Source: Anas platyrhynchos
Lineage: Eukaryota > Chordata > Aves > Anseriformes > Anatidae
Assembly: GCF_047663525.1 (NCBI RefSeq)
Contig: NC_092587.1
Coordinates: forward strand, 36,447,001-36,511,000
Direction: 5' to 3'
Length of the DNA: 64,000 bases
Shown: positions 13,831 to 25,600 of the stretch, one piece after another
Position numbering within the stretch: position 1 is the stretch's first letter
Layout: every line of letters begins with the position of its first letter
Notes under the pieces: generated by a model
Database searches by the model: none
The model's input: the letters and a program-made list of their open reading frames with translations, nothing else
What the model was told of the DNA's origin: nothing
Translations under genes and position numbers: made by a program

Positions 13831-15845
13831 GCTGGGTTTCATTACACTGCTTTCCTCATATCCCTTTCTCTTAAATACTGGACTAGATCAGACAATGAGA
13901 TTTTTATGAAATGTAAAGTCTTCTTCTCAACTCCCTAAATCATTTTTAAAAGAGGCATGGTTCGGTGATGGTATCTTGTGTTACTAGCCTGCCCTCACAT
14001 TTCAATTATCAAGGCTGTTGTTTCCTTCTGCTTGTCCCTGTATTTCATGTTGCCGAAAACAGATTTTAAAAATGAGATTTTGCCTACACAAAAGCAGTAA
14101 TTTCAGCAGAGCAGAGAAGCACAAACACAGAAAGAAGTGCTATTTTACTCCTCCACTTTTCTGTTATCTTCATCTCTCTCACAGTTATACCCAGGTTTGC
14201 CCAAAGTTTGGTGCTGCAACATCGTTTGCTACATTCACTTTTTTTTTATGTAAGATTTTGAGCTTCAAATCAAAACCACACATTTTCAGGTGGCCAGATC
14301 TAAGTGCCCGTTAGCCTTTCCCAGTCTAAGGTAGTCTGGCAAAAGAATCTCCTTCACTCTAGACTATTTTTACTGGTTTATTTTGAAATTCAAAGTTGAT
14401 AAAGTGTCAATTTTTCTTCTACTGTAAATCAATATACCCCAGTCTTTGGAATTAACTCTAAATTTTTGGTCTGGACGTGAACTTCACAGTGAGTCCCTCC
14501 TCTATCCTGGCTGACATTTTCCCATTAATTTCTTTTTTCCCTTTCATCCATTCATTGGCTGATGAGCCTATAAATACACTTCATCTGCTTTTACTTTGCT
14601 TTTTAAGCATAAACCAATACTGAACACGTTGACTTGATTATGTCCAGAGGCAAAAGCCTTGCATGTTTCTAAAGTCACAGCAATAGCTTGAAGCCTGACT
14701 TTCTGTTCCTTCTGTCCATGAGGATAATCAATGGGTCACCTCCTCATATACCTGGAGTAAATAGTCTCATGCAGAAGAAATCCCATTTCTGAAAAGTGAC
14801 TAAAGCCACTAACAGCCAAACTGAGCAGGAAAGCAGCAAAGAGTGACCAGGTGCTCCTGCTCCCTGTCCTGGTGCAGAAGTTTTCTTCCTGGCCCCCGCA
14901 GCAGACCTCTGCCCTCCCTAATTTCTACTGCCATATAGCAGCCGTTTCTTTCTGGGAGGTGCTGTCAATTTTACCCGCAGCCTGTCCATGCACTGCCATC
15001 CCTACCTTAATTAACGCTTCCTTCCTCTAACCTTAGTTTCCAGGCATCCTTCTTCAATAGAGCCACTTGCCTCAATTCATGTGGAGGGTTAAAACCCCTG
15101 TAAGGATCCCAAGGAGTTTTTTTCATGTATAACTGTTCTCTGGTGGCACAGGTCAAATAGCTCAGTGATTTTTAAAAGGTGCAGTTTGTTGGTGTCTTTA
15201 GGCTTTTGAGCATCTGCCTGACAAGACCACCATGGGCTCAGCTTGAACAGCAGCCATTGCCATGTCCTGCCTGTGGCCATCATGGCTGGAGGTGGTCTTG
15301 CAGTCATTCCCTGGCGTAGATAACACCCTGTGTGGGCAGGGTGTTGAGCTCAGGAGCTCACAGGGGTGGCAAAACAGAAGGGCATGGGGTCGTCTCCCTT
15401 GCAGGAGGTGGCTCCTGCGTGCAGACAAAAATCCATGCTACGTAAGACCCATAGCTCGAAATTGCTGAAATTGAGATGTTTGAAAGAGCCAAATTAAGAA
15501 AATGTTAGATATGCCCATCTGTCATAGCTGCTCTCTGCAGGAGGGCAGTGACAAAGAGCAGAGGCCAGGCTGGAGGCATAACCCTTGTCTGGCACAGAGT
15601 CACAGCAGAATGGCACACACCAAGACAAGCTGGTTGAATGTGGCAGGCATCGGAAACAAAAGGCATATCCTGCGTTGTGTTATCACAAGGTCTTCTTTCT
15701 CTTGTCTCACTCCTGAAACGTTTTCAAAGGAAGAGTCATTAGGAAGTAGCTGCCCTAAAACAAGAAATGTAAAAGCTGTAGTACATTATTCATAAGAATT
15801 CCAGATAAGAATCTGATCGTAAAAAGTGGTTCACTTCTGACATCG

Positions 15846-15912
15846 ATTAAAATTACATTTTGCATTACATCTTGCATTACATTTACATACATTAAAATTA
15901 CATTTTGCATTA
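15846..15912. repeat. 22-bp perfect direct repeat
   Basis: ATTAAAATTACATTTTGCAT plus TA occurs at 15846-15867 and again at 15891-15912. Between them are further partial copies of TTGCATTAC and ACATTTACATAC, so the whole is a decayed minisatellite-like array. Confidence 0.85.
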
Positions 15913-17159
15913 TCTTTGCTTTCCCAGATGGTTTAGCAGATTTAAAACCTTCAAAGAAGTTAAGTTTCTTGCTAGCAAACATATTGCAACAAGCTTGATC
16001 AAATGATAGCTGTGATTCTTAATGCAAGTATCACAGCAAAAATAACATTCCTCCTATATTAGCAATTACAGGAAGAGAAATTGATCCAAATCCCGGAGAA
16101 ATCACAGCTACTTTATCATTGGTTATGAGGGGCTTGGGATTAGGCCCTCAAGCTGTATCAAGTCCCAGCTCTGTGCAACGTACACATCAGAAAAGAAAGA
16201 TGAATGATTATAACACATCACCAAATGAGGTTTCCCATAAAAAGTAGCAATCAGCCTACATGACAGCAGCAATGCCACGTGCTGCTGGAATAACAGGATG
16301 CAAAACATCCTCTGGAAAGTGTGCAAGTGCTCCTTCTCTGTTGTGAGCTTGGCAGTGTGTGTTTAAACTGCTGCTGAGAGCTTTCCTGTAACTTTCATCA
16401 AAGGGGACATTGGGTCCTAGTTCAAGGAAATAATCTAAATCACGTCCCCTTTCAGACTACAAAACTGTAGTTGGCTTGGCTTTGTTTAAATTATATCACA
16501 TGGTTTGTCATATTCTGATCATGCATGGCATAAAAATAATCTATTGATAATAAGCAAACAAATCCAAAGCAAGTGAGAAATGAGAAACTGGGCCAAACTC
16601 CTAGAAATGTTAAATAAATCCCTTGTTCTTCTTACCAAGTTTTCACACATTTCAACAGAAAAGGCATATGGAGTTGAGTCTCTCTAACAGAGAGCTTGGC
16701 CTCTCTTCCCCCAGCCTCCTCGGAACTGGAAGTTTTTTCTTCCAGTTGCTTGTCAGTGTCTGTAGCACAGTGGCTTCCTTAGAAGAAACTTTCCAAGGGA
16801 AAAAGTACAAGACTTGTACTATTTATCTACATTTTATTGTGTGTGAAGATAACTTTGAAACATCCATAGCTTTTGTTGTTCCCTTCCATTCATGTGATCA
16901 ATATAAATCTTAGTTAACTCAATTACAGCAGACCAAAGGGAAAACTGATGTCTTCTGCAGATAACAACAGGCCAGAATCTCTGTGGTCCCAAATTTCCAT
17001 TCCCAGATTTCCCCCACTGGCACCCTTTTCCAGACATGTTCTTGCTGTCATGGCCAAGTGTGGCTGAATCCTTCCTTCCCTCGCTTGCCTCCCACTCTGG
17101 CAGTCCCCCGGTGAGAGGTCCCAACAGGGACATTGCCTTCACCTGCTAATCCTTTGTTA

Positions 17160-17195
17160 CTTTCTTCCTCCTCTTCTTCCTCCTTCCTCTTCTCT
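17160..17195. repeat. 36-bp pyrimidine (CTT/CCT) tract
   Basis: An uninterrupted run of C and T, mainly TTCC/TCTT units. Confidence 0.9.
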
Positions 17196-17879
17196 ACACC
17201 TGCCTGCCTTTTCCTACCCTATTCCCCAGGGTTTTCTTTCCTTTCCATTTAGCTACTTCTTTCCTAAGCAGGCATCCCCCACCATCACAACAGCAGCACA
17301 GGGCCAGCCACCACATCCTGGATGCCACAAAGCATCTTTCTCGAAGAGCTCAGCTCATGTGAGAGCATAAGCATCTCTCCACTCACCCCTATGCTTACTA
17401 CTCAGGCAGGCAAATTTGGCTTTAATGCATCTGTGGAGCATTTGCATGCCAATAGAGTGGTATAAGCAATGGCACTGTTCTTCAGCCATACAGAAATAGC
17501 ACAAAAATCCCATGCAGAGAGCAAGAGCCAGTTAGTTCTCCCACAGACCAGACTCCCACTGGCCTCGGAGGGCGGGTGGAAACCAAGTCTGTGGAAAGAT
17601 TAAAAACACAAAGCGCACGGTATCGATACGTTCTCTCAATAGGCACGGGGCAGCAGTATGTCACCCAGCCCGTTATTTACAACTGCCTACGTGGCTGATT
17701 CGTGTCTCCCGAAAACTCATTGCCACGGCCTTGTTTTGAAAGGAATGCAGTGTCCCACTCCCCCGGCAGCTCCTGCCGGACCTCTCCTTGTCTCATTTAT
17801 TAATTCATTCCCTGCCAAGAACAGCACGGTGATGTAATAACTAAATGTGCTTTGAAATCAACATGATATAAAGGACTTC

Positions 17880-18000
17880 TGCAAGGCTTCAGGCCGGCAA
17901 AGCACTTAAACACACGCGTGACTTTAAGCATGCAAGCGGTAGTCCCGTTGGTTTCAACAAAGCTACACATGTGCTTAAGTGCTTTGCTGGATCGGGGCCC
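17880..18000. mobile_element. Palindromic MITE remnant (non-autonomous DNA transposon)
   Basis: An exact 13-bp inverted repeat, GCAAAGCACTTAA (17897-17909) against TTAAGTGCTTTGC (17975-17987), continues imperfectly inward (ACACACGCGTG against CACATGTG), and the right end reads TGGATCGGGGCCC. This form, a near-palindrome with GATC-GGGCCC ends and a TAGTCCC-TTG centre, matches the abundant reptile/bird MITEs as I recall them (Harbinger-like 'Chompy' type). The family name is tentative; the inverted structure is directly visible. Confidence 0.65.
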
Positions 18001-18289
18001 ATGCTTGACAGACAACTCAGGTTATGCCTTAAACAAAGAACCCCTTTGACACAGAATTTTGGAAGAAAAACACAAAGTTTCACATAATCCCTCGAACCGA
18101 GGGCAGAGCCAATGCTGAGCCCACTGAAGCTGATAGCAAACCTCCCATTGATTTCGGTGAGGTTGGGCTTCCCCTCCTGTATCTGGAACCGGGCGCGTGT
18201 TGCAGCTGCTCTGTCATTCTGACCAGAGGAAAAAAAAATACATTATTATTCTTTCTCCAAGAATTGAAAATAAAAATCACTGTTTTTTA

Positions 18290-18790
18290 TTGGTTACAGG
18301 CCATGTATGTGGTAGCCGGTGTCTGTGCAGATTTTAGCTGTGTTATTCTTGCCGGAAAACCTAAAGAAGTGATTCTCTTGTCTACAAATATAGACCTGTC
18401 AAGGTTGAACAGTTATGTTCAATGTCATCGTAAGCAAAACTGACATTTTATTTACTCATTTGTACCACTGGAGTGTCAGCTCAGCAATGATTAAAGCTGT
18501 CAGTAGAATCAACAAATAGTGTAAAAACACTGAGCTGCCAGTCCAAGTTTCTGTTTCATTGAACATGTTAGTTTGAGTGAAGCTTTGCCTGAATGTTTTG
18601 ATGGTTTTGTGGCTTATTTTCACTAATTAATTTGCTTGACTATTATCCTCTGGAGGCAAACAATGTAATTGACAAATAAAATGGCTCTCATTCATTCATT
18701 CCTCCAAAGGAAATCCTGTGCAATTGGATGTGAACTTACAGCTGATCTGCAATTTTGACCAGAACCTTTTTCATGCCGTTCAGATTTCTC
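18290..18790. other. Candidate conserved non-coding element
   Basis: Unique, non-repetitive, AT-rich block without coding potential. It contains clustered homeodomain-type cores such as CACTAATTAATTTGC and AATGTAATTGACAAAT. Texture and motif density resemble vertebrate developmental enhancers; conservation itself cannot be seen from one sequence. Confidence 0.3.
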
Positions 18791-19099
18791 TCAAGGAACT
18801 GAAAGTCACCCGCCTAAAGAAGAGATTAATCCAGGTCTTATCTCAGGAAGATAATGTACGTGAAAGAAATGACCTGCAGTGTTGACCTGTACAGAAAGAC
18901 ATATATTTCAGAGGTTGTTAGAGCAGAATTTGGTAGGTTTTCCTTAGTTTATGTATTAAAAGGAAGAGGAATGGAAGTGAGGAAGGAAAAACTACCCTGG
19001 GTTTTCAAGCTTCTTTACAAACCTCAGGGCTTATCAGGTTGGCCTGCAGATTTTATTGTTTTGTTCACACAAAAAATTTAGCTCTGGAAACCCTTAAAT

Positions 19100-19172
19100 T
19101 GTTTTTTTTTTTATGTTTTTTTTTTTTGTTTGTTTGTTTGTTTGTTTGTTTGTTTTGTTTTGTTTTGTTTTA
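19100..19172. repeat. T-rich tract with (GTTT)n and (GTTTT)n
   Basis: Two T-runs lead into about seven GTTT units and then about four GTTTT units. Confidence 0.95.
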
Positions 19173-20881
19173 ATTTTTATTCAGAAAAATAATTTGCTTT
19201 TGCTGATGAGAGAAAAGTTCTTTTCCTAGTTTACATGGACATAAAGTGTGATTCCAGCGACCACAAGATGTGTGAAAAAACAGATATGGCATAATTTCTC
19301 AAAACAAGATGCTGGCATGGTATTCCTAGACAAAGAAACAATACTGCACCCTGTGTACTGTAATAAAATAGCTAGGACTTGCTGTGTGACTAGTTTTAAA
19401 TCACTTCCATGATGGCTACTGACTTTCCTGACAGAGGAGCCAGTAGACAGAACAAAATCTACACGATGCTTTTTACAAAAGAAATGTAATTGCTGCCGTA
19501 CATTTCAGGAGAAATTACTTAAGCAAGCATCAAAACAATCAATAGAGTAACTCGATTTGCATTCAGGCAGGCCTGATCCTGCAGGAGAGCAGCCTTGCCT
19601 ACAGACACAGCTCTGCAGGGCTGCTCCTGTAAGGAAACGTGAGTGCACAGCACCTTTGATAGTGCCACCAGCGTGTGTACTTAACTTGCTTCTTGTGCCA
19701 ACCTGTTGGCAGGACCTGCCCCTTTATCATGCAGCCAACATTAGCCCGGTCAAAAATAGATCATGTAAGTATGTCACTGAAGGTCTGATGTTCACAGGCT
19801 GGTTTCTAACCTGGTAAGAGATAAGATGTCTGTGACGCCAAATAGTCATACTGTAATGTACTTGCAGCATTCAGTCAAATATTTATCTAATCCTTTTCAA
19901 AAACTTCAGAAGCGAAAAGAATTTAATTTATTTCTAAAAGTTATCTTAATGCTTTTCACCATATAAAGTGCACTCGCAATAGCTGTTTGCCACGCTTATA
20001 AAATCTAGTGGAACAAACAAAAACTATTTGTGTATCCTAAAACCGAAACCTCCCATTTTACTTACATGAATTTATATGAAATTGCTTAAGAAGTTATGTC
20101 TAAAAATTATTTCATGTTTTCAATTTAAGGAGCACTATTTTAATTTTAACTTTAATTTTTGTCCACGATCCTGCCTCACTTATATTTTTGGATCACAAAA
20201 GTTTCAACAACATTTATGACATCTAAGTGGTGTTTTTGTTTTTACAGTGGAGTATGCAAGGACACCACGGCAGGGCCACCAAAGCTGTTCCTTAGGTAAA
20301 TTTGGGTAAAGGCTGAACACAATTTTTGGTCCAAGTTTCTCCTTTCAATGCAAAGTTTCAACTTTTTTTTTCTAAAAAAAAAAATAACAAAATAGTTTTC
20401 TTCATTTTGTACAAGTAATAAAGCAGACATTTGCAGACCAGCTAAAATCACAGCAATCTGATCACAGTACATGTTTGTGTCAGCTACCTACACGCTAATA
20501 AAAAGCCAGGAACGAGCAGCCATTCATACACTTTATTCTCTCATTTAGGTGACACATATTTGCTTCCAGGAAAACCTCTTTCTTTAACAAAACACACCCT
20601 CTTTGCCCTATTTTAAAAGTATTCTCTAATGATCTTCTGCCCTCTTTACTCTGTTTGCATCACACTTTTGTGCTGCTACAGCACTGGCTGTACAGTGTGC
20701 ATCTATAATGGTACTGTTTAGCAGAAGTAAAGTCCTCAGCAGGTTCCCTTAATCCTCTAAGTCTTCCCTCTATAAGAGATCATGAGCAGGGGTCTGCATT
20801 CCTCTCAGAAAAGAACAGGATTCTATTAATATTAGAGAGACATTTACCAGCACATCCTTTCTATATTTGTTGTTGTTCTTT

Positions 20882-20942
20882 AAAAGAAAAAAAAAAAAAA
20901 GGAAAAAAAGAAAAAGAAAAGGAAAAAAAAAAAAAAGAAAAA
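20882..20942. repeat. 61-bp uninterrupted purine tract
   Basis: Only A and G on the plus strand, with A-runs of 8-14 broken by G or GG. Confidence 0.95.
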
Positions 20943-21329
20943 TATCAAGAAAAAGAAAGGAGAAATTATTTAGTCTAGCAAATGTTCTAACAGGGCACAC
21001 TTAGCTTTACCTTAGGTGACCACCTACTCAGTAGGTATGTAATGAAGCTGAAGTATTGGGGGGACAACATCTGGCAAAGGCTTGTGAATTACAATTTTCT
21101 TTTGCAAGTGGAAAACCATATCCTGCACCAGGTCTCAGTGGGGTTTAATGCTGTCAGAGCATACAAGGTTTGTTTTGATCTGTTATGGAGTAACACACAT
21201 AGCTTTCAGTTCACACTAATAACATCCCCGTGCCTGGGGTATACACCAATCCAGAGGCTACTAATTAAAGGTTAGAATTAACCAAACACAGTTCCTCTGC
21301 AAAACATATGAAACTTATTAAAACTTAAA

Positions 21330-21740
21330 AGTGACGGCTGGTTCTCAATATAAGCAAAGCAAAGAATGCAAGAGTATTGTGGAGGGTTATTTAAGCACAT
21401 TTTATTTCAGCATATTAAAAATTTCCTGTGTCTGCCAGTTCAGCACATAACATTTTAATGTATCATGTGAAAACACAGCAAACTTTTAAAGAATCAATTA
21501 TCGGTCCTGCATATCATAAAATAAATCCTGTTTTCAGTATTACCATAAAGCTTTTTATGTTATTTTGATCTAAAAGAGGTTTTTCAAAAGTTCACAATTT
21601 TAAAAGCAGAGCATCACAACAGTGTTGCAAGCCATGTTTTATTTATTTAAGTTACCAGCCAAACATTTTGGGACTAACCTCACAAAAACAAGGACCCAGA
21701 CGAACTGCAAGCGTGCACAGTAGCTATTTCAGTTTGTGAT
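21330..21740. other. Candidate conserved non-coding element
   Basis: Unique block with no repeat hallmarks or coding potential and many AT-rich factor cores (TTTATTTATTTAAG, CATATTAAAAATTTCC). Proposed only from composition. Confidence 0.2.
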
Positions 21741-22079
21741 ACTGTTTTAATGAGTAAGCACAATCAGGCTCCCCTGTACTAGTAGTACTTGATCTACAAG
21801 CAAAATACTTTTTTGAAATAGAGGGAGTGATGTAACCTCCTAGATTTACTTCTTTGCTTCCATCAGCCAGTACAGAGGGCAGAATGAGTGTTATGCAATT
21901 TACGTGCCCACTCTCTACTCATATTTACATCTTGAAAATACACCGTTGTTAAGCCCTCCAATGTTATCTACAATCTTTGAAGCAAATGCTTTTGGTGCAG
22001 ATAGGCTATCTCTGCTGGCAGAGCCTCCTTTCCCCAGCTGTGAGTGTCTTCAACATGTTGCAGCCTGTACGCTGAGCCT

Positions 22080-22330
22080 GATAATGCCTTCGCATGGGGC
22101 TTAATGAACTCATTACCCTTAATGCTGTTGTAACAAGATAGCTTGTAAATGTACTTATTTTTAATTAGGTCTACTCAGCTGCGTGAATTGAATTATATAA
22201 GACTAATTAATTAATGTAATTGAAGGCCTCATAAGGATGGAGATTCCCAAACTGGCAAAACACACATTTGCCAAGTCATTCTGTTCCCAGGATTAATTAA
22301 GGGAGACCTGGATATGGCAACTTCAAAGGT
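22080..22330. other. Candidate conserved non-coding element with TAAT clusters
   Basis: Contains TTTTTAATTAGG, AGACTAATTAATTAATGTAA and GGATTAATTAAGGG within about 150 bp: repeated homeodomain/POU-type cores in unique sequence. Function is inferred. Confidence 0.3.
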
Positions 22331-22596
22331 GGTAGGAAAACTTAAAATCTGTTCAGGAATAGTAGTTACTTTAAGGGCTTTTTCTTTAACAGTGATTTTC
22401 TCACTACTTTACCTCAGTACAAAGAAAATAAAAGGTAAGACTATAAAATCTGCACTTGTAAGCTGTTTAAAATTGGGTTAGGGTCCTATGGCTTCTAATT
22501 AAAAGATAAGAGCTGAAATCACTGAACATAGATGTATGTTATTAAACTGTGCACATGTTGGTTTACAGCCAAAACAAACCTTCCTCCCACAGGCAC

Positions 22597-22622
22597 TTTT
22601 TTTTTTTTTTTTTTTTTTTTTT
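22597..22622. repeat. T26 homopolymer
   Basis: 26 consecutive T. Confidence 0.95.
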
Positions 22623-25600
22623 GATCAAGCTGAGGCATAAAGACAACATCCCAGCATATTTGTGTAGCTCCGAGTACAACACAGAACACGGCTCAGCTCC
22701 ATGGCCAGAGCTCCTGGACACTATGATAAAACTGCTAATCCATGGTAACAGATGCTCTTAAACATACCTGTTTTACCAGATCTGGCCCCTGAAGCCCAGA
22801 GGTACAGAGCTTTGAGTTGGGGTGATCTGCTTGATGATATACAGCTTTATTATAGCAGGTTAGCACAGTTTAGGTGGCATTGAATGTGTACAGTGATGTA
22901 CATCATGAAATTACTAGTTTGTTACTTAATAATAGTTATCTTTAAGAATAGTTAAAAAAAAAATAAATAAATGTTTTTTTGTTTGAAAACACAAAGCTAC
23001 TATGGGTAGTTGGTGTGTCAGTAGGTGAGGAAAGGCTGAAGCCTGTAGCCCTCGTGCCTTCCCACTCTGTCCCACTGCCAGCTCAGGGCTGGCATGCCTC
23101 ATCACCTGTCCTGGCACCATCCCACCCTTCACATCAAGCCTCTGTCTCACCCTGCATGATAAAGGCTGTCAGCTTGTGGGCCACTGTCCAGAGGCAAACT
23201 GGGTCTGCAATGCCAGCTGACGCCCTGAAGACTGCTGGCTGTTGTGTGACTGAGGAGCAAGTTTCACCATTTCAAAGAATGTGGCAACGTGAAAAGCCAT
23301 TTTGAAAGTTTCCCCAGGAATACGCAAAGTGCTGAGGTTTTCTGCTTCTGGCTTTCACAAGGACACAGATACTACACCCATCATATACATACTATGATTT
23401 AATTTTTATATGATATAGCTATCACCTTCATATACCCACACATTAATGTCATATATAAGTAGTGGGTTGGAAATGGGTGCAGAGTTCTGATAGAAGAATG
23501 AACATTAAGCTTCCTGAGCCCATCCTACCTTTAAGACCCATGCAGCACGTGTGTTTCAACTCTGAACCAGAATACAGACACTGCCTTAGATTGGAAAACA
23601 TCAGGAACAACCCACTGCTACTGCAGCCTTGGGTACCACAGCAGGGAAAGTTTTGTTCCTCGGTGAGATGCTGCAGACAGCTCACATCTCCCATGCTCTA
23701 GCCATATCACAAAGTATTTGGCACAGGGCTTCCGTGGGCACCAGATCATAATGGTGGCTTTGTGTGTTTTTTTCTGATCAAAATGCCTAAAATAACAGGA
23801 ACTTTGGCAAACTAGCAGCTTGCCAGACTTGTTTTTGTGGCATGATACAAGGAAGTATCCCATCACATCCTATGACATGGTGGGAGGGTACACAGAGATT
23901 CAAGGTTTCCTTTGATACCCTCCATGGGTTTACTTACCCTCTGGCTAAGTAAACTGACCGAGATAAAGTGTTCCAAACTGTCTTAGTGAGGCTCAGTATA
24001 GAATACTAGTTTTGTTTTCTTCTCCTCCTCATTAAGGAAAAAAGATGTTTATAGCTGAAGTATTATACTGCCACATTTTTCAATGCAAGCAATTGATCTC
24101 CTGAAGGACAAACATTGTAATGGGCAATAAAAGCTGAAGGCCCAGTCAAGATATTTCTAGTAAAGGATTAGGCATCTTTACCTGCAGTGAGCTTCATGAA
24201 GTTCCCTCAATAATGTTGTCAATTACTTGCTGGGAAATTAGCGGAGGTGTGTGGTGATGAATACGTCCTCTCTGCAGAAAACAAATAAATAAATAAAGGA
24301 ATTGGCCTCTTAGCCTATTAGTAATTCAATTAAAAATTGCTATGCAGCAGCATTCTTAGCCACCATAGCACGAAGCAAACTACACGGGAAGGTAACCATG
24401 CCTTGCTCCCTTTCAGTCAACACTCTCTCTCTGCCAAGTATTTCTAAATGTCGCAGGAATGTAGTTCATGTGTTTCACAGATTATGAGCTACTTTTCCCA
24501 CTGCTTTGACCACCAGACACAACAGCATCCAAATGCAACACAATGGTAATTCAAACAAGACTGCACTTCCTTTTACATTATAGGTGTAACACCAGAGTGG
24601 GAAAAAAATAGATCTGTGACCTCTGCACTAGTCCAAAAAATGCTGTAATGATTTTTACCATAGAGAAAAAAAAGCTGGAAGAAATAAAGTAGCAAGATAA
24701 AAGAGCAACACAATTAGCAGGGCTGAGCCTCAAATCCCTCTGATGGATATAGCTTATCTTCAGGATGAGCTCTAGGTGCCCAGCTGAGTACACAGTCTGT
24801 AAGTTGTCTGTAATTCTGATTATTTTGCAGATAAGGATAACAAAACCTTAAAAAAAAATTACATGTATAGAAAGGACACTTCCAGCTGAAGCTGCAGCCT
24901 ACAACATGAGCCTTGTGGTATGCCCTCCAGAAAAGCAGGCTACAGACAGCTTTTCTGAAGACCTGCAGTACCCTATTCCTGCAGTTGCTCTGGCCACACT
25001 CCTGAAAGAGCACAAGGACAAATGTTTATTTCATTATCACAGACAGTTCCAAAGATGCCCTGCGATCACTCCCGTAATGCAAAAAATAACCTCACACGGG
25101 ATTACAGACACAAATTTTAAATTGTCAAATTGTACCACACAGGCACACAACCACTTCTGGCAGAGAACATTCCTTAGACAATCACGCTTAAGACCATTAA
25201 CATTATTTTTCCTTCCGTATCTTTAACCTGATTGTGAACTTTTGACTTCTAAATGTGAATTTCTTGCCTTTCTGTTTTCTATGAACTGCACTTCGAACCA
25301 GACCTTGAACTGCAAATACGTAAAACTGTTTTTGTCAGAAAGCGCTTACCCAAATGTCTCTGGATTTAATGTAAGCTTGCCTGCTTAACCTCTTGGAGGT
25401 CAAGATGTTTTGTAATAACTAGATTTCACCACAAAGAGGAGGTCAGGTGGTATGGTGAGGACCTCAGGATAAAATCTGGAGGAAGCTTATGTAGTGCTCA
25501 TGGGATTGGGAGAAAGAGTGAAAAGAGGAGTTTGGGCATTTCCAGGATGAGCTCTAAATTTGGCATCACTGTGACTCACACAGGTCTCTGTTCGGAACAG

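Larger units (their letters stand above)
11751..17879. other. Gene-free intergenic segment
   Basis: Holds the MIR remnant at 13.74 kb, the direct repeat at 15.85 kb and a few simple repeats. Nothing else is supported. Confidence 0.65.

Noticed and set aside
18082-18185. Repeat-like segment with CCACTGAAG...CCCATTGATTTCGGTG
   Set aside because: It is reminiscent of old amniote repeats, but the inverted match is weak and no family could be assigned.
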